NCBI GenBank assembly: GCA_021793715.1 | Contig: JAJYSF010000019.1 | Coordinates: 1 to 9,065, forward strand | DNA: 9,065 nt | Reading direction: 5' to 3' | Origin: Actinomycetes bacterium | GTDB lineage: Bacteria > Actinomycetota > Actinomycetes > Actinomycetales > Microbacteriaceae | Part shown: positions 5,290 through 9,065 of the stretch, piece after piece | Numbering within the stretch: the first letter of the stretch is position 1 | Layout of the letters: each line of letters starts with the position of its first letter | The notes under the pieces: generated by a model | What the model was told of the DNA's origin: nothing | Databases searched by the model: none | The model's input: the letters and a program-made list of their open reading frames with translations, nothing else | Program-made: the position numbers and the translations under genes

Positions 5290-7104
5290 TCAGACCAGCG
5301 AGTCCTGCCACGCCTTGTGCAGTTGCGCGAACTTTCCGGCCCCCTGCTTGAGCGCCTCGGGGCTGTCGTCCTCGATGATCTCGCCGTACTCCATCACCAA
5401 CACACGATCGGCGATCTCGACCGTCGAGAGGCGGTGCGCGATGATGATCGCCGTACGATCCGCCAGCAGCGTCTGCAACGCGTCTTGAATCGCGCGTTCG
5501 GACGGGATGTCCAGCGACGCCGTCGCCTCGTCGAGGATCAAGACGGCCGGATCCGCAAGGAACGCCCGCGCGAACGAGACGAGCTGTCGCTGCCCGGCAG
5601 AGACCCGCCCGCCGCGCTTGTTGACGTCGGTGTCGTATCCATCGGGAAGCTGCTCGATGAACTCGTGCGCGCCCACCGCCTTCGCGGCCGCGATGATCTC
5701 TTCCGGCGAAGCGCCCGGGCGTCCGAGGGCGATGTTGTCGGCGACGGATCCGCTGAACAGATACGCCTCCTGCGTCACCATGACGATCGCGCGGCGCATG
5801 TCGCCGGGGTCGAGGTCGCGCAGATCGATGCCGTCGAGGCGCACGGCGCCGCGCGTCGGGTCGTAGAACCGCGACAGCAGCTTTGCGAGCGTCGACTTAC
5901 CCGCGCCGGTCGTACCGACCAGAGCGACGGTCTGCCCTGCGGGGATGTCGAGACGGAAGTGCGGCAGCACCGTCCGCCCCTCGCCATAGCCGAACGTGAC
6001 GTCGTCGAAGAGCAGGTGGCCGCGCGCCGTCTCGATGGCGACCGGGTTCGTGGGATCCGGGACCGAGAGCCCTTCTTCGAGCACGCCCGACACCTTCTCG
6101 AGAGCGGCGGATGCCGACTGGAAGGAGTTGACGAACATCGCCACCTCCTGCAGCGGCGTGAAGAAGTTGCGCACGTACAGCACGACGCTCAGCAGCAGGC
6201 CGACGGAGAACTCCTCCCACGTGATCCGCACGCCGCCCCAGAGGACGACGATGCCGATCGCGAACGCCGAGATCGCCATCAGCGCGGGCTCGAAGGTGCC
6301 GAACAGGCGGATCACGCGCATGTTCGCCTCGCGGTAGTTCCATGACAGCTTGCCGAAGGTCACCTCGTTGCGCGGCTCGCTGCGGAACGCCTTGCCGGCG
6401 CGGATCCCGGTCATCGTCTCGACGAACTTGACGATCACCTGCGCGCTGATGACGCGCGTCGAGCGGTAGGCGAGCTGCGAACGGCGGTAGAACCACCGCA
6501 GCAGCAGCGAGAGCGGCACGAGCATGACGACGATGACGAGGCCCGATTGCCAGTCGACGATCACGAGCGCAACGAAGGTGAAGACGCCATAGAGCACGCC
6601 GTTGACGAGCTGCGTGAGGCCGCCGTTGAGCAGCTCGCGGATGGTGTCGAGGTCGCTCGTCTGACGCGAGATGATGCGACCCGATGTGTAGGTCTCGTGG
6701 AACTCGAGGCTCAGTCTCTGCGTGTGGCGGAACACGCGCGTACGCAGATCCAGCAGCACGGTCTGCGTGACGCGGGCCGCCAGCAGGTCGTACCAGGCGA
6801 GGAGGGCCGCGCCGACGATGGCGGTGCCGGTGTACGCTCCCGCGATCAGCCACGTCGGCCCCCAGTCCTCTCCCTCGAGCACCGCTGGCAGCGCCGCGTT
6901 GAGACCGAGGCCGAGCAGAGCGGGTCCGAGCACGCGCACGGCCGTCTGCGCGACGACGACGACCGCCGTGAGGATCACGCGCCACTTCATGGGCGCGATG
7001 AGGGACAGGAGCAGACGCCAGGAACGACTCCGGATCGCCTTACTCTCGACCTTCGTGTAGTCGCTGCGGTCTTCGCCGGCGACGCCGTGGACGGTTCCGC
7101 TCAT
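5290..7104 (-). CDS. ABC exporter half-transporter, canonical Walker B subunit of a heterodimer
   Basis: The 604-residue protein combines an exporter-type six-helix membrane domain (about 30-335) with a C-terminal nucleotide-binding domain (about 362-600). The NBD has Walker A GTTGAGKS (397-404), Q-loop Gln445, Walker B VLILDE (521-526) with catalytic Glu526, D-loop SLD (530-532) and switch His557. Its signature motif is VSAGQ (501-505) rather than LSGGQ. Its ATG overlaps the stop of the upstream partner by four bases (ATGA), and AAGGAGA lies eight bases upstream, so the two are translationally coupled and should form one ABC exporter in the membrane. The substrate cannot be read from sequence: drugs, lipids or peptides are all possible for this TM287/288-like class. 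The [22 protein letters not shown] region (134-155) is the intracellular loop that normally couples to the partner NBD. The gene ends 20 nt past a shared hairpin with the convergent acetyltransferase gene. Confidence 0.93.
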   Translation of the reverse strand: MSGTVHGVAGEDRSDYTKVESKAIRSRSWRLLLSLIAPMKWRVILTAVVVVAQTAVRVLGPALLGLGLNAALPAVLEGEDWGPTWLIAGAYTGTAIVGAALLAWYDLLAARVTQTVLLDLRTRVFRHTQRLSLEFHETYTSGRIISRQTSDLDTIRELLNGGLTQLVNGVLYGVFTFVALVIVDWQSGLVIVVMLVPLSLLLRWFYRRSQLAYRSTRVISAQVIVKFVETMTGIRAGKAFRSEPRNEVTFGKLSWNYREANMRVIRLFGTFEPALMAISAFAIGIVVLWGGVRITWEEFSVGLLLSVVLYVRNFFTPLQEVAMFVNSFQSASAALEKVSGVLEEGLSVPDPTNPVAIETARGHLLFDDVTFGYGEGRTVLPHFRLDIPAGQTVALVGTTGAGKSTLAKLLSRFYDPTRGAVRLDGIDLRDLDPGDMRRAIVMVTQEAYLFSGSVADNIALGRPGASPEEIIAAAKAVGAHEFIEQLPDGYDTDVNKRGGRVSAGQRQLVSFARAFLADPAVLILDEATASLDIPSERAIQDALQTLLADRTAIIIAHRLSTVEIADRVLVMEYGEIIEDDSPEALKQGAGKFAQLHKAWQDSLV

Positions 7105-8963
7105 CGTCCCGTCTCCTTCTGCTCGTCGAGCTCCTGCGCGGGGTCAAGGCGCTGCGCGCTCTCCTCGCGGTCCTCGGCCTCGAGGCTGGAGAGCACCCGT
7201 CGGTAGCTCGCCGACCCGGCGAGCAGTTCACTGTGGGTTCCGACGGCGGAGATCCGGCCGTCTTCGAGAAGCGCAACGCGGTCGGCGAGCGCGACCGTCG
7301 ATGGCCGGTGCGCGATGATCAGGGCCGTGGTGCCGGCGAGCACGCGCTTCAGCTCGACCTGCACGCGCTCTTCCGTATTGACATCGAGCGCCGACAGCGG
7401 GTCGTCCATCACGATCACGCGCGGCCGGGCGGCGACCGCGCGTGCCAGAGCGAGTCGTTGGCGCTGTCCACCGGAGAGACTCATCCCCTCCTCGCCGATC
7501 ATCGTCTCGGTGCCCTCCGGCAGGTCGTCGACGAACTCTGCCTGGGCAACGCCCAGCGCCTCGCGGAGCACACTTTCGGCTTCCTCCGAGAAGACGTCGA
7601 GGTCGTCGCGTCCGAGCAGCACGTTCTCGCGCACCGAGGCGGAGAACAGTGTCGCGTCCTCGAAGGCGGTCGCGATGTGCGTGCGCAGCTCGACGAGCGC
7701 GAGGTCGCGCACGTCGACGCCGTCGAGTGTGACGCTTCCCTCCGTCACGTCGTACAACCGGGTCGGCAGCGTCGTCAGCGTCGTCTTGCCGGATCCGGTC
7801 AGCCCCACGAGCGCCATCGTCTCGCCCGGTTCGACCGACAGCTCGATGCCATCGAGCAGATCGCGCTCGTGGTCGCGCGCGTCCTGGTAGCGGAAGTGCA
7901 CGTCATCGAAGACGAGCGCACCCCGTGGCTCGGCGATCGTGACCGGCTCGGCCGGGTCGGTGATCGTGTCGACCGCGTCGAAGATCTCGAACACGCGGTC
8001 CGTCGCCGTGCGGGCGTCGAGCATGAAGGAGAACAGGAATCCGATCGACTCGATCGGCCAGCGCAGGATCGTCGCCATCGCGAAGAATGCGAACAGCTCG
8101 GAGATGGCGATCTGTCCCGTCGCCGCGAGCCAGATCCCCAGCGCGAGCGACGCCGCGAAGGCGAGCTCCGGCATGAGGACGAGCACGAAGTCGATGCCAG
8201 CGATTGCGCGAGCCTTCTGCATCTCGGTGCCGCGGAGCGTCTCGGCCTGTCGACGGAACTTCTGCAGCGCGTACGGGCCGCGGCCGAATGCCTTGAGCAC
8301 GCGGATGCCATGCACGCTCTGCTCCACGCTCGTCGCGATGTCACCCTGCTGATCCTGGCTCATGCGCGCCAGGCGCCCGTAGGTCCGCTCGAAGCGCACG
8401 GCGCTGATCCACAGCGGAATGCCGGACACCACGAAGATCGTGCCGAGCATCCAGTGCCACTGGAACAGCAGCACCGATCCGAGCACGACCGTCAGCAGGT
8501 TGACCACGAGCATGATGAGACCGAACGCCATCCAGCGACGGATCACGCCGAGGTCCTGCATCATGCGGCTGAGCAGCTGACCGCCCTGCCACCGGTCGTG
8601 GAACTCGATCGGGAGCTTCTGGAGGCGGTTGTAGAACCGCTGCCGGAGGTTGTATTCGATTGCAGTGGCCGGGGCGAGCACGAGCCAGCGGCGCAGCCAG
8701 ACCAGGCCTGCTTCAAGGAGCCCCAGGCCGAGAACCGCGACAGCGCCCCACACCACGGCGCTCGTCGCACCGCTGGAAATCGGTCCGCCGACGATCCATT
8801 CGAGTGCGGTCGGGATCAGCAGCGCCACGATCGACGCCCCCAGCGCCGAGAACCCGCCGAGCGCGATACGCGGAAGGTCCTTCCGTGCGAAGGGCAGGAG
8901 TCGCAGAAGGGCGCGGTGGAGCGGAAGGCGCGAACGCGCGCCAGAGGCGTTTTGAGAAGACAT
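7101..8963 (-). CDS. ABC exporter half-transporter, degenerate Walker B subunit of a heterodimer
   Basis: This is the first gene of the exporter operon: 620 residues with a membrane domain (about 30-320) and an NBD (about 345-590). Walker A is GLTGSGKT (387-394), the signature is canonical LSGGQ (496-500) and switch His552 is present. Two catalytic positions are changed: the Q-loop residue is Glu435 (AFEDATLF) and the Walker B catalytic glutamate is Asp521 (VIVMDD). An acidic/polar tail of about 28 residues follows the NBD. In heterodimeric exporters such as TM287/288, one subunit carries exactly this kind of noncatalytic Walker B. I start at the ATG at 8963, with GTGGGG upstream. The in-frame ATG at 9008 would put 15 extra codons through a terminator hairpin and is rejected. 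The family call is firm and the substrate unknown. A promoter must lie very close, within or beyond the hairpin at 8991-9031. Confidence 0.92.
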   Translation of the reverse strand: MSSQNASGARSRLPLHRALLRLLPFARKDLPRIALGGFSALGASIVALLIPTALEWIVGGPISSGATSAVVWGAVAVLGLGLLEAGLVWLRRWLVLAPATAIEYNLRQRFYNRLQKLPIEFHDRWQGGQLLSRMMQDLGVIRRWMAFGLIMLVVNLLTVVLGSVLLFQWHWMLGTIFVVSGIPLWISAVRFERTYGRLARMSQDQQGDIATSVEQSVHGIRVLKAFGRGPYALQKFRRQAETLRGTEMQKARAIAGIDFVLVLMPELAFAASLALGIWLAATGQIAISELFAFFAMATILRWPIESIGFLFSFMLDARTATDRVFEIFDAVDTITDPAEPVTIAEPRGALVFDDVHFRYQDARDHERDLLDGIELSVEPGETMALVGLTGSGKTTLTTLPTRLYDVTEGSVTLDGVDVRDLALVELRTHIATAFEDATLFSASVRENVLLGRDDLDVFSEEAESVLREALGVAQAEFVDDLPEGTETMIGEEGMSLSGGQRQRLALARAVAARPRVIVMDDPLSALDVNTEERVQVELKRVLAGTTALIIAHRPSTVALADRVALLEDGRISAVGTHSELLAGSASYRRVLSSLEAEDREESAQRLDPAQELDEQKETGR

Positions 8964-8990
8964 GGATCCCCACAGATGATTGCGCAGAAA

Positions 8991-9031
8991 GCGACAGCCT
9001 TTCAGCATACGTCATGCTGAAAGGCTGTCGC
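8991..9031 (-). terminator. Perfect 18-bp hairpin terminator upstream of the exporter operon
   Basis: Arms at 8991-9008 and 9014-9031 are exactly complementary over 18 bp, with a 5-nt loop. Read on the minus strand the stem is followed at once by TTTCT (8990-8986), while the plus-strand side is followed by GCGTGG with no T-tract. The natural reading is an intrinsic terminator for the minus-strand gene ending at 9047, 15 nt before the hairpin. Confidence 0.85.
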
Positions 9032-9046
9032 GCGTGGTGCCGCGGA

Positions 9047-9065
9047 TCAGTGGAAGAAGTGACGC
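9047..9065 (-). CDS. C-terminal end of an unidentified minus-strand gene (runs off right edge)
   Basis: Only 19 bases are visible. One minus-strand frame reads Arg-His-Phe-Phe-His then TGA (9049-9047). The adjacent terminator-like hairpin, correctly oriented and 15 nt downstream, supports a real gene end here. The stretch is too short to identify a family, and the frame is chosen only from the hairpin context. Confidence 0.4.

Noticed and set aside
5317..6345. A 342-codon open frame on the plus strand opposite the second exporter gene
   Set aside because: Low-complexity Arg/Asp/Glu/His composition and no motif; the minus strand has a complete ABC transporter NBD here.
8964..9008. ATG at 9008 as start of the first exporter gene
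   Set aside because: It would place the start codon inside the perfect hairpin and add 15 residues not expected for the family; the ATG at 8963 has a G-rich stretch upstream and begins a normal N terminus.
7233..9020. A 595-codon open frame on the plus strand opposite the first exporter gene
   Set aside because: It is very rich in Arg, Glu, His, Gln and Asp, with no domain, and runs through the terminator hairpin; a shadow of the ABC transporter.

Overview
The window comes from a high-GC Gram-positive chromosome, most likely an actinobacterium of the Microbacteriaceae (Microbacterium-like). The evidence is strong G/C bias at third codon positions, an actinobacterial-style L,D-transpeptidase with PG_binding_4-type repeats, apparently leaderless genes, and many GGATCC sites. 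The genus is an inference; there is no rRNA or other marker. I see no insertion sequence, phage gene, CRISPR array, tRNA or other sign of recent transfer.

Layout, left to right. A flotillin/SPFH protein runs off the left edge on the minus strand (1-345). Divergent from it, after a 138-nt gap, are a small four-helix membrane protein of the YrdB/DUF2568 type (484-852) and, 13 nt later, an FAD-linked D-2-hydroxyacid dehydrogenase of the GlcD/D-lactate dehydrogenase type (866-2233). The dehydrogenase converges on nagB, glucosamine-6-phosphate deaminase (2235-3014, minus), with one base between the stop codons. A 161-nt divergent promoter region separates nagB from a membrane-anchored L,D-transpeptidase (3176-4693), which is followed after 50 nt by a GNAT acetyltransferase resembling polyamine acetyltransferases (4744-5199). 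A strong hairpin then faces the end of a two-gene ABC exporter operon on the minus strand (8963 down to 5290; the genes overlap by 4 nt). At the right edge a perfect 18-bp hairpin separates that operon from the last codons of another minus-strand gene.

How the genes relate. The two ABC half-transporters almost certainly form one heterodimeric exporter: the noncanonical catalytic residues of one subunit and the noncanonical signature motif of the other fall in the same composite ATP site. NagB returns amino sugars to glycolysis and the L,D-transpeptidase makes 3-3 peptidoglycan cross-links, so both touch wall metabolism, but they are divergently transcribed and no regulatory link is shown. The remaining genes look like independent housekeeping or accessory functions.

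I did not find a convincing undescribed multi-gene system. The observations most worth following are three genes with an identical spacing from a -10-like hexamer to ATG (predicted leaderless mRNAs), the matched ATP-site degeneracy of the exporter, the altered glycine loop in the flavin dehydrogenase, and the strong excess of GGATCC.
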